Of a DNA stretch of 13,980 bases, positions 1-6,509 are shown one piece after another. The DNA lies in assembly GCA_003151215.1 (NCBI GenBank), contig PLXB01000332.1, positions 1 through 13,980 of the forward strand, written 5' to 3'. Position numbers and translations under genes: made by a program. Under the pieces are notes generated by a model, which worked only from the letters and a program-made list of their open reading frames with translations, did no database searches and had not been told where the DNA came from. Position 1 is the stretch's first letter. Every line of letters starts with the position of its first letter. The DNA comes from Ignavibacteriota bacterium (lineage in GTDB: Bacteria; Bacteroidota; Kapaibacteriia; Palsa-1295).

Positions 1-860
1 ATGGATTTGATGAAGGCGCTGATGACATCATAATGCATTTCGCCGCCTTTATCGTAGCGCGACGATTTTTTACCGAAAGCATTTTCGATAATTTCCTGAG
101 TGAGATTAATCTCCTGTAGAGACGCGCCATGGCGCGTCTCTACCGAGCCTAAGGATACTGCAAGCTCTAATGCAGAAAGCATCTTGCGCACATCGCCGCC
201 GGATAGTGCGAAAAGCGCATTCTTCGCATCGGCATCAAAAATTATTTTTAATTGCTTTAATTCTTCATCATGCGTTAATGCTCTTTGCAACACTTCTTCA
301 AGATCTTTTTCGTCGAGCGATTCAAGGACATAGACTCTTGCGCGCGAAAGAAGAGGAGAAATTACTTCGAAGGAAGGATTTTCTGTCGTTGCGCCGACGA
401 GCGTGATCGTTCCGTCTTCGACAGCGCCGAGCAGTGCATCCTGCTGTGATTTTGAAAAGCGATGAATTTCATCGATGAAAAGAATACTGCGCTTTTTTGT
501 GCGGACATTAGCGCGCTTGGCTTCGGAAATCACATCACGCAGATCTTTCACTCCGCTCGATACTGCCGATAGCGCAAAAAATGCTCCGCCTGCTTTTTGC
601 GCTAATGCTCTGGCAATCGTCGTCTTTCCTGTTCCGGGTGGACCCCAAAGGATCATCGAATGTGCATTGCCGGAGCGGAACATCTGCTCCAGCGGCTTAC
701 CTTCGCCAATCAAATGTTTTTGCCCGACAATTTCCGAAATCGTTTTCGGACGCATACGTTCGGCAAGCGGAGCAAAGCGCTCGCTTGCTTCGGTTGGGAT
801 AAAGGCTTCGCCGAAGGATGGCTGTTCGTCGCGCAGAGATGGTTTTTTGGGTATTGGCAT
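1..860 (-). CDS. rarA: Replication-associated recombination protein A (RarA/MgsA AAA+ ATPase), C-terminus cut by window edge
   Basis: Seen: reading the minus strand from the ATG at 860-858 gives 286 codons with no stop before the window edge. In order: Walker A GPPGTGKT (residues 73-80), Walker B ILFIDEIHRF (126-135), sensor-1 TTEN (158-161), sensor-2 GGDVRKML (221-228), then RYDKGGEMHYDVISAFIKS (268-286), the signature opening the C-terminal helical/tetramerisation part of the family. Known: RarA/MgsA/WRNIP1 is a cytoplasmic clamp-loader-like ATPase that acts at stalled replication forks, with single-strand-binding protein as a partner in bacteria. The family runs to roughly 420-450 residues, so about a third is missing beyond position 1. 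Odd: residues 240-249 (VETRHGASLQ) are encoded by a 28-bp perfect palindrome and lie in the linker between the AAA+ lid and the helical domain, where homologues are variable. The motifs before and after remain in frame, so the gene looks intact. The start keeps a short N-terminal tail before the conserved LAERMRPKT motif. Confidence 0.96.
   Translation of the reverse strand, partial: MPIPKKPSLRDEQPSFGEAFIPTEASERFAPLAERMRPKTISEIVGQKHLIGEGKPLEQMFRSGNAHSMILWGPPGTGKTTIARALAQKAGGAFFALSAVSSGVKDLRDVISEAKRANVRTKKRSILFIDEIHRFSKSQQDALLGAVEDGTITLVGATTENPSFEVISPLLSRARVYVLESLDEKDLEEVLQRALTHDEELKQLKIIFDADAKNALFALSGGDVRKMLSALELAVSLGSVETRHGASLQEINLTQEIIENAFGKKSSRYDKGGEMHYDVISAFIKS
116..143. repeat. 28-bp perfect palindrome inside rarA (dispersed palindromic element, in frame)
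   Basis: The half-site GTAGAGACGCGCCA (116-129) is followed directly by its exact reverse complement TGGCGCGTCTCTAC (130-143), with no spacer. On the rarA strand it supplies codons 240-249, at a variable linker. The sequence style resembles short palindromic repeats that occur in many copies between and within genes of FCB and cyanobacterial genomes. I recall this family only in general terms and see one copy here. A perfect 28-bp palindrome is not expected by chance within coding DNA. Confidence 0.85.
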
Positions 861-1054
861 ACAGTTTTAGAATGATAGTTCGGCCACAGCAAAATTCAGT
901 CAGCAAAAGTAATTTTTGCTGAAACACGAAGGATAAAGCCTGTATCTATCGTTTTTACTGAAACTGATTACGGGATTATTGAATTTACAATAAGCTGCCC
1001 CCGTCTGGTTTAGGTGATTTTTGCTTATCATATAACAGATCATAAGGAATAATT
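861..1054. promoter_or_regulatory. Divergent intergenic region between rarA and the Asp-box protein gene
   Basis: This 194-bp gap must hold the promoters of two divergent genes. For the plus-strand gene, TATAAC (1031-1036) lies 16 bases after TTTAGG (1009-1014), an imperfect -35/-10 pair. AAGGA (1044-1048) sits 6 bases before the ATG at 1055 and is one of the clearest Shine-Dalgarno sites in the window. I see no RNA gene, riboswitch-like fold or repeat here. The promoter assignment is weak; the ribosome binding site is good. Confidence 0.35.
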
Positions 1055-4048
1055 ATGTCACGTTTTTACAGATTAGTTGCCTTTTCGGTTTTCATACATA
1101 TCAGTTGTTTTTCTTATGACTCTTTTGCGCAGCAACTCGAAGAGGAAGCGCTGATAAATCCTGTCACGGTTTCGCGCGAAGTCGGGATCTATAAAGGGAT
1201 CAATTCCCTTCCCGAATCGATCCGGCGCACAAAACCTTTTGCGCGCATGCTCTTTGAACTGAAGCACTATGCAGGATTTGAGGGCGTCGATAATCGCGAG
1301 GCACGCCTGGAAGCCTTTGAACAATCCAAAGCCGATATTCTTCGCGATGCAATGACATCCGATAAAGTTGCAGGAAGCCAGCTTCCTGTCTTTGCAAGTG
1401 CCTGGACAAATGTCGGGCCGATCAATACTGCCGGCTGCACAAAGGCAATGGCATTTGATCCGACCGATGGCAACACGATCTATGCAGGAGGCGCGGCAGG
1501 CGGCGTATGGAAAACAACGAATGCCGGCTCTTCATGGACTGCGCTGACCGATCTTGTTCTTCCCGATCTTGCCGTTTCTTCGATCGCAGTCGATCCCTCT
1601 TCTCCGACTACCATATATGTCGGCTCGGGCGATCCTTCCATTGCAACGGACGGTTTACCCGGCACGGGTCTTTATAAATCCACGGATGCCGGAGCCACAT
1701 GGAGCCATTTGGCAACATTGACCTTGCCTGCAACGGTGAATAAAGTGCTCGTTGATCCGACTAATTCCAAGATCGTTTTCGCATGCCGTTACGACGGCAA
1801 TAAGGGATTATACCGCTCCACCGATGGCGGAACGACCTTTGCAAAAGTTTTTCCTGCAACGAAAAATGCCGATGGCGTGATCTGGGATATTGCTGCTGCT
1901 CAGGTGATCGCCGGAAAACTGCTGATGTATTTAGTCGAAGGCAATCAGCCGCCTTCTTTTGCAAACTCTTCTACCGAATGCGGGATCTATAAATCGCTCG
2001 ATGACGGAGCAACGTGGATCAAAATTTCCGCTGGAGGTTTGCCGGCAGGAAATAATATCGGCAAAGCCGCACTGGCAATTCCTTCCGATGATAAAACAAA
2101 AATTTATTGCCTGATGGCAAATCCTTCCGGCGATCTTTCGAATGCAGGATTATGGAAATCGGTAAACTCCGGTGTTACGTTTAATAATGTTTCCGTTCCG
2201 TCAACACTTTTTAATCCACAGGGCAACGGCGCTCAGGGATGGTATGATCTCTATCTTGCCATAGCGCCGACGACAAATATCAACGATACGCTTTATATCG
2301 GCGGAGTCGAAGCATATTACTCTTTTAACAGCGGCAGCAACTGGACTGTGTATAGCGATTACTCCGGCAATACGAATGTCCATGTCGATAATCAATCCAT
2401 TGCCCTCGATCCCACCAATACCCGAAAGGTATATATCGGCACCGATGGCGGAGTCTATCGCTCCATCGATGCAGGTCAGACATGGAGTTATCGCTCAACG
2501 GGAATGCAAACCATGCGCTTCTACCATATCGGCCTGGATGCGAAAGATTATCTGAAGACCTATGGCGGCGCACAAGACCAGGGCATCTGGAGAGTTGTTT
2601 CCGGTCAAAACCCTGCATTTATTTTCGGCGGAGACGGCTTTCAGCCCATTGTCGATCCTACAAATGAGAACACAGTATATACCGAAGAGCCGTTCGGCAG
2701 TCTTTTTAAATCGACCGATGGCGGCAACAACTTCAGCTCGATCGACGCCCAGGCATTCCAGCAAAGCAGCGGCAGTTATGAACCATCCGATTGGGAAACC
2801 CCATTTGCCATGGCGCCGAAAACAAATACGACACTTTTTACCGGAAGGCAGCGTGTCTGGCAGACTGTCAATAGCGGCTCAACATGGAATCCGATCTCCA
2901 CAACATTCGTCTATAACGGTAATACGTATTTTATAGAATCTCTCGGCCTTTCACCTGCGAACTCTCAATATTGCTGGGCAGGACTTGAAGGCGGAAAAAT
3001 TCAACTCACGACTAACAGCGGCACGAACTGGTCTGATAAATCTTCCGGTTTGCCGGGAGGGACGGTTCGCTCGATCGTCTGCAGCCCCACCGATCAAACG
3101 TTTGCGCTGGCAGCGTTCGAAGTCTATGGCACAAGCTCGCCGCGCGTCATGGTGACAAAAAATTCCGGAACAACCTGGACAAATGTTTCCGGTACTAACG
3201 GTAAGATTCTTCCCGGTGTACCCGTTAATTGCGTTGCGCTCGATTCGACAAGCCCTTCAACGGTTTGGTATGCTGCAACAGATAATGGCATTTATTATAC
3301 TCGCGACGGCGGAACGACATGGTCAATTGCCGGTTCGGGATTAGGGCTTTCGCCATGCTGGGATGTACAGGTACATGCCAATAAAGTGACGATTCGTGTC
3401 GGAACGCATGGAAGAAGTATTTGGGAAGGCAACGTGAATATTCTGCCCGTCGAATTAGAGGGACTTGTTGCGACAAAAACATCCTCAGGCACGAAACTCG
3501 ATTGGAAAACCGATAGCGAAGTCAATAATTCCGGATTCTGGGTGGAAAGAAGTTATAATTACCAGGCGTTCGAAGATATTTATTTTCAGGCAGGAGCAGG
3601 AAATTCCAATACTCCGATCTCCTATAGTTACTTCGATACGTCGCATGTTGACGGAGATTATATCTACCGGCTTAACGAGATCGATCTCGATGGATCGTCG
3701 CATTTATCGAATGTTGTCGAAGTCCATTACGGCACAGCTTTATCCGGGCTTCGGCTGGATCAGAGTTTCCCGAATCCTTTCTTCGTCGGCCAGTCGAAAG
3801 TCGGCAGCGTACGCATCCGTTATGAATTACCCGATGCCGATCAGGTTACGCTGAAAATTTATTCTACCTCCGGTGCGCCCGTTCGCATGCTTGTAGATCA
3901 TATTCAGCAATCGGTCGGAGAGCAGGATGCCTTCTGGGATGGTACCGATAATAACGGCATACCCGTTTCTGCAGGAGTCTTTTACTATGTCCTCGAAACT
4001 GCTTCCGGCGGCAGACTCTGGAATAAGATGATCATGGTGGGAAAGTAG
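1055..4048 (+). CDS. Secreted Asp-box (BNR) beta-propeller protein with T9SS/FlgD-like C-terminal domain
   Basis: Seen: a signal peptide with hydrophobic core at residues 7-19 and likely cleavage near FAQ-Q (25-27). Twelve Asp-box-like motifs (S/T-x-D/N-x-G-x-T/S-W/F) start near residues 154, 209, 255, 314, 369, 423, 470, 553, 604, 653, 702 and 749, enough for two beta-propellers of the sortilin/WD40-YVTN-BNR fold class. Then comes a linker domain beginning ILPVELEGL (796-804) with the EVNNSGFWVERS pattern (822-833) common before sorting tails in T9SS cargo, and a final FlgD-like Ig/sorting domain (about 900-997) with SFPNPF and ending KMIMVGK. Inference: it is exported by Sec, moved across the outer membrane by T9SS, and is cell-surface or extracellular. 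No catalytic residue pattern was recognised, so enzymatic, adhesive and structural roles all remain open. The ATG at 1055 is supported by AAGGA 6 bases upstream. The downstream neighbour is hicA on the opposite strand, 42 bases away. Confidence 0.9.
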   Translation: MSRFYRLVAFSVFIHISCFSYDSFAQQLEEEALINPVTVSREVGIYKGINSLPESIRRTKPFARMLFELKHYAGFEGVDNREARLEAFEQSKADILRDAMTSDKVAGSQLPVFASAWTNVGPINTAGCTKAMAFDPTDGNTIYAGGAAGGVWKTTNAGSSWTALTDLVLPDLAVSSIAVDPSSPTTIYVGSGDPSIATDGLPGTGLYKSTDAGATWSHLATLTLPATVNKVLVDPTNSKIVFACRYDGNKGLYRSTDGGTTFAKVFPATKNADGVIWDIAAAQVIAGKLLMYLVEGNQPPSFANSSTECGIYKSLDDGATWIKISAGGLPAGNNIGKAALAIPSDDKTKIYCLMANPSGDLSNAGLWKSVNSGVTFNNVSVPSTLFNPQGNGAQGWYDLYLAIAPTTNINDTLYIGGVEAYYSFNSGSNWTVYSDYSGNTNVHVDNQSIALDPTNTRKVYIGTDGGVYRSIDAGQTWSYRSTGMQTMRFYHIGLDAKDYLKTYGGAQDQGIWRVVSGQNPAFIFGGDGFQPIVDPTNENTVYTEEPFGSLFKSTDGGNNFSSIDAQAFQQSSGSYEPSDWETPFAMAPKTNTTLFTGRQRVWQTVNSGSTWNPISTTFVYNGNTYFIESLGLSPANSQYCWAGLEGGKIQLTTNSGTNWSDKSSGLPGGTVRSIVCSPTDQTFALAAFEVYGTSSPRVMVTKNSGTTWTNVSGTNGKILPGVPVNCVALDSTSPSTVWYAATDNGIYYTRDGGTTWSIAGSGLGLSPCWDVQVHANKVTIRVGTHGRSIWEGNVNILPVELEGLVATKTSSGTKLDWKTDSEVNNSGFWVERSYNYQAFEDIYFQAGAGNSNTPISYSYFDTSHVDGDYIYRLNEIDLDGSSHLSNVVEVHYGTALSGLRLDQSFPNPFFVGQSKVGSVRIRYELPDADQVTLKIYSTSGAPVRMLVDHIQQSVGEQDAFWDGTDNNGIPVSAGVFYYVLETASGGRLWNKMIMVGK

Positions 4049-4090
4049 TTGGCTGTTTACAGGTAAGAGTAAGAAGAACCGAGAAGTTGA

Positions 4091-4333
4091 TTAAAAGAAT
4101 AGTTCATTCACAACTTCTTCTTTGCTCAAGCCAAAATGTTCTGCGATGTCGCCAAGAATCGAGGACAAGGTTCCGATCTTGAGCGGGTTGTGAAGTGGGA
4201 TCGCAATATGATGTTCGCCCTTTTGAGCCGTCGTCATATAGATATGGCTGCCTTTTTGCCGGACCAATTCATAACCAAGTTTCTTAACTGCTTTGCTTAG
4301 TTCAGCGCCGGATATATCCCGCCGTATTTTCAT
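4091..4333 (-). CDS. hicA: HicA-family mRNA interferase toxin
   Basis: Seen: 80 residues beginning MKIRRDISGAELSKAVKKLG. It has the LVRQKGSH core with His30, the position of the catalytic histidine in HicA, then HHIAIPLHNPLKIGTLSSIL, the family's C-terminal strand and helix. Known: HicA has a dsRBD-like fold, cleaves mRNA in the cytoplasm and is neutralised by HicB. The ATG overlaps the hicB stop in an ATGA (4333-4330), so the two are translationally coupled. The frame stays open upstream, but the extra codons lie within hicB and do not resemble HicA, so the ATG at 4333 is chosen. Length and key residues are normal, so the toxin is probably functional. It converges on the T9SS cargo gene ending at 4048, with no obvious terminator between. 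Confidence 0.9.
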   Translation of the reverse strand: MKIRRDISGAELSKAVKKLGYELVRQKGSHIYMTTAQKGEHHIAIPLHNPLKIGTLSSILGDIAEHFGLSKEEVVNELFF

Positions 4334-4536
4334 GCAGCGAGAGTTTCTTCGCGGACAAAATGGAGCCGAATAATTTTCGGAGCTGTTTCGTCTCCGTAAA
4401 AGCATTCGACTGCTTCCCGCACATTATGCCGGAGCTCTTCTAAAGTCTCCGCCTGCGTGAAGATAGAGACTCCCAATGCACGTGCATTATATCCGCCTTC
4501 AATAGCGTCTTCGACTAAAAAAATGATCTCATTCAT
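4330..4536 (-). CDS. hicB: Short HicB-family antitoxin
   Basis: Seen: 68 residues, MNEIIFLVEDAIEGGYNARALG..., matching the partial RNase H-like HicB fold: a first strand with ExxxGGYxAxxLG, then the TQAETLEELRHNVREAVECF helix. It ends soon after this domain, so the C-terminal ribbon-helix-helix or HTH DNA-binding domain of longer HicB proteins is absent. Known: HicB occludes the HicA active site; forms without a DNA-binding domain are common in pairs where the antitoxin gene comes first, as here. Start choice: an in-frame GTG at 4563 would add 9 hydrophobic residues, but the ATG at 4536 gives the usual family N-terminus. Self-repression by this protein alone is doubtful, so the promoter may be constitutive or controlled elsewhere. 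It overlaps hicA by 4 bases. Confidence 0.85.
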   Translation of the reverse strand: MNEIIFLVEDAIEGGYNARALGVSIFTQAETLEELRHNVREAVECFYGDETAPKIIRLHFVREETLAA

Positions 4537-4596
4537 AAATACTACAAAGAAAACTACGGGCACCTGGTTCCCTTGAGCTTAATTTTACTTTCCTTC

Positions 4597-4631
4597 TCCG
4601 ACTTCGGACACCGGACTCCAGACTTCGGACT
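4597..4631. repeat. Five tandem copies of a degenerate 7-bp unit
   Basis: On the plus strand the units are TCCGACT (4597), TCGGACA (4604), CCGGACT (4611), CCAGACT (4618) and TCGGACT (4625), with no spacer. On the minus strand the consensus is AGTCCGA/G. The repeat begins 4 bases past the stop codon (4636-4638) of the minus-strand 614-residue gene and lies 61 bases upstream of hicB, which reads the same way. TCCGA..TCGGA also makes a small inverted repeat. It could be a slippage-prone microsatellite, part of the transcript's 3' end, or a dispersed repeat. No U-run follows, so it is not a classical terminator. Confidence 0.8.
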
Positions 4632-4635
4632 TCCC

Positions 4636-6480
4636 CTAAGGCACGATCTTCGTCACTTTCCCCATTCCGTTAAAACTTCCCGCTGTGAGAATAAAATAAT
4701 ACACGCTATCCCCCCATAACCCGGCCTGTGTATCAGCCATTGCCCATGCGAGCCCAGGCGATTTAGACAGTGAGTCTCTTAAATAGAAAAATAGGGAATC
4801 TCTTCGTGTCAAAAACAAAGAATCAATAGACCATTTGGGAAAACTCCAAGGCGTTACAATAGTCGGCGCCATTAAATAATAAGGGATCGGATGCGTCGGG
4901 TCAAGTTCATAAGCACTGCGGGCGTTGCCTAAAACAGATTGGTAATCGCCAGCGCCGCCTCCGTTTGCTTCAGAAGAATAGCCGAGAATATTATTTTGCG
5001 TCTCGTTTGTGAATTGAGTATAATCATTTAAGACATAGACAGCGTTCTTAAACAGATTTGCCGAATCGGAGGTGAGCCCGCCAGGAAGAGGACGAGAGCC
5101 AGCGGCGTACCTCAAAGCGGTAATAGAGCTCGGTCTCACTACGTACAAATTATTTGGCAGATATGAATTTGTGCCTCTAAAGACCCATGGGACATTAAAT
5201 ACTGATTGCTCCTCCCAAATAATTCCTGACTGACCGCTGCCTCCGGATTCTGTCTGATCCCTTAATATCCGCATGAATACATCATTCTGATTCCAAGGCG
5301 GCGACAGTATATCAGCAGGCGATGCGCCATTGTGAGTAAGAAGATTATTTACATAAGCCCATGAATGAAAATCTTTATATACATTCTCATTCCCGATAGC
5401 CCAGGATTTAAAAGCCTTACTCGCTGGCTGAGTAAGCAACTGTGAAATGGCAAACTTCAATGCCGAATCTGCAAAACCGCCGAGCAGCCGCTGTGCTCTC
5501 CAATCACGGATGCGGAGGCCGCGCACAAATATCGGGATTCTTTTATACGAGCGAAGCCGGACATCTACTTGCGGTGCCGCACTTACCGTCGAATCGCTAT
5601 TATAGGAATAGTCTTCACGTAAATTAAGAACTGTGCGGAGGAGTTTGTATAGGTTTGTCTGCCTTACCGGTTTATCGAACCATTTAAAAAGGCTATCTGC
5701 ATGAAAGACATGACCGGTCGGCTGTGTTTTGGCAATTTGAAGCGTACTATTATAAAGTCCTTTTGTAATAAGTTGTGTTGTTCTAAGTGAGTATGTCCCG
5801 CTATTAGCAGGTTTTACCCAGAATTCAAGGCTGTAGAGCGAATCAGTATTGCCTACGGCACCAAGGTCTAAATTCGAAAAGAATAAGACAAAATCATACG
5901 AAAATGTATAGATATGTTTTTTATCTGGTGTAACACCTGCATAGCCGTCTCCGACAAAAGGATCAGTTTGGGCATTTCCAAGATCGCTGAGAACAGTATC
6001 ACCGTAATTCACACTATCTGTCTTGATAAGCCACTCTGGCGTTGTTTGCAAACTGCCCTTTCTATAATTCCATGCATAATTATACTCAGACGTTATCCCG
6101 CTCGTGCCAGGCAGCCAAACGCGGATGTCGTTACTATAGGCTGCGTTCTGCAGCAATGAGTTAAGATCGGAATAAGTCGGCTTGCTTGTCGATGTTGTAT
6201 CCCAATAAAACGGATCGGCAATAGGAGTGACGGTACCCGGATTATCAGGCCAGTGATGGACTGCAAGGGTCGTATCGGTATTTCCATTGGGGAATCCATA
6301 CCAATGAAAGTTCATGCCATACATTTTAGTAAGCGTATCGGTGCCATCGCTATAACGCATTGCTCCAATTGGGAATACCGAATATGGCACAACTGCTTTG
6401 AGCGTATCGGGATTCGTCTGTGCATCAACTGCGTTCAACCCTGCCTGCAAAATAAAAAGGACTGTAAGAATCTTTTTCAT
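4636..6480 (-). CDS. Secreted protein of unknown function (614 residues)
   Basis: Not recognised. Seen: a clear signal peptide (MKKILTVLFILQAGLNAVDA, cleavage near residue 20-21), then a long cysteine-free, aromatic- and Asn/Ser/Thr-rich mature part, typical of an extracellular FCB protein. Residues 358-366 read FKSWAIGNEN-like; a W-x-IGNEN motif recalls the acid/base segment of clan GH-A glycoside hydrolases, with IIWEEQ (420-425) as a possible second acidic site. This is only a motif-level hint with no supporting domain. The final residues (DSVYYFILTAGSFNGMGKVTKI) resemble the last strands of a T9SS or FlgD-like tail, but the rest of such a domain is not evident. Start: the ATG at 6480 gives a proper signal peptide; an upstream ATG at 6540 would overlap the preceding gene and spoil it. 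It lies 29 bases after the FG-GAP gene on the same strand, so the two are probably co-transcribed. Confidence 0.8.
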   Translation of the reverse strand: MKKILTVLFILQAGLNAVDAQTNPDTLKAVVPYSVFPIGAMRYSDGTDTLTKMYGMNFHWYGFPNGNTDTTLAVHHWPDNPGTVTPIADPFYWDTTSTSKPTYSDLNSLLQNAAYSNDIRVWLPGTSGITSEYNYAWNYRKGSLQTTPEWLIKTDSVNYGDTVLSDLGNAQTDPFVGDGYAGVTPDKKHIYTFSYDFVLFFSNLDLGAVGNTDSLYSLEFWVKPANSGTYSLRTTQLITKGLYNSTLQIAKTQPTGHVFHADSLFKWFDKPVRQTNLYKLLRTVLNLREDYSYNSDSTVSAAPQVDVRLRSYKRIPIFVRGLRIRDWRAQRLLGGFADSALKFAISQLLTQPASKAFKSWAIGNENVYKDFHSWAYVNNLLTHNGASPADILSPPWNQNDVFMRILRDQTESGGSGQSGIIWEEQSVFNVPWVFRGTNSYLPNNLYVVRPSSITALRYAAGSRPLPGGLTSDSANLFKNAVYVLNDYTQFTNETQNNILGYSSEANGGGAGDYQSVLGNARSAYELDPTHPIPYYLMAPTIVTPWSFPKWSIDSLFLTRRDSLFFYLRDSLSKSPGLAWAMADTQAGLWGDSVYYFILTAGSFNGMGKVTKIVP

Positions 6481-6509
6481 GGTGAAGTGTAGGAATAAGT
6501 GAAAATTTT

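Noticed and set aside
475..870. Open plus-strand frame of 131 codons
   Set aside because: It lies wholly antisense to the rarA frame, which shows Walker A, Walker B and sensor motifs; the plus-strand translation matches nothing.
2325..2936. Several overlapping open frames of 60-124 codons on both strands
   Set aside because: They are shadows of the Asp-box gene, whose repeat motifs continue without break through this part.
1055..4048. GH74 xyloglucanase or sialidase assignment for the Asp-box protein
   Set aside because: Asp-boxes are structural motifs shared by many propellers; I found neither the GH74 N-terminal signature nor the sialidase arginine triad with confidence.
4597..4631. CRISPR-like array
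   Set aside because: The units are 7 bases with no spacers, and no cas gene is near.
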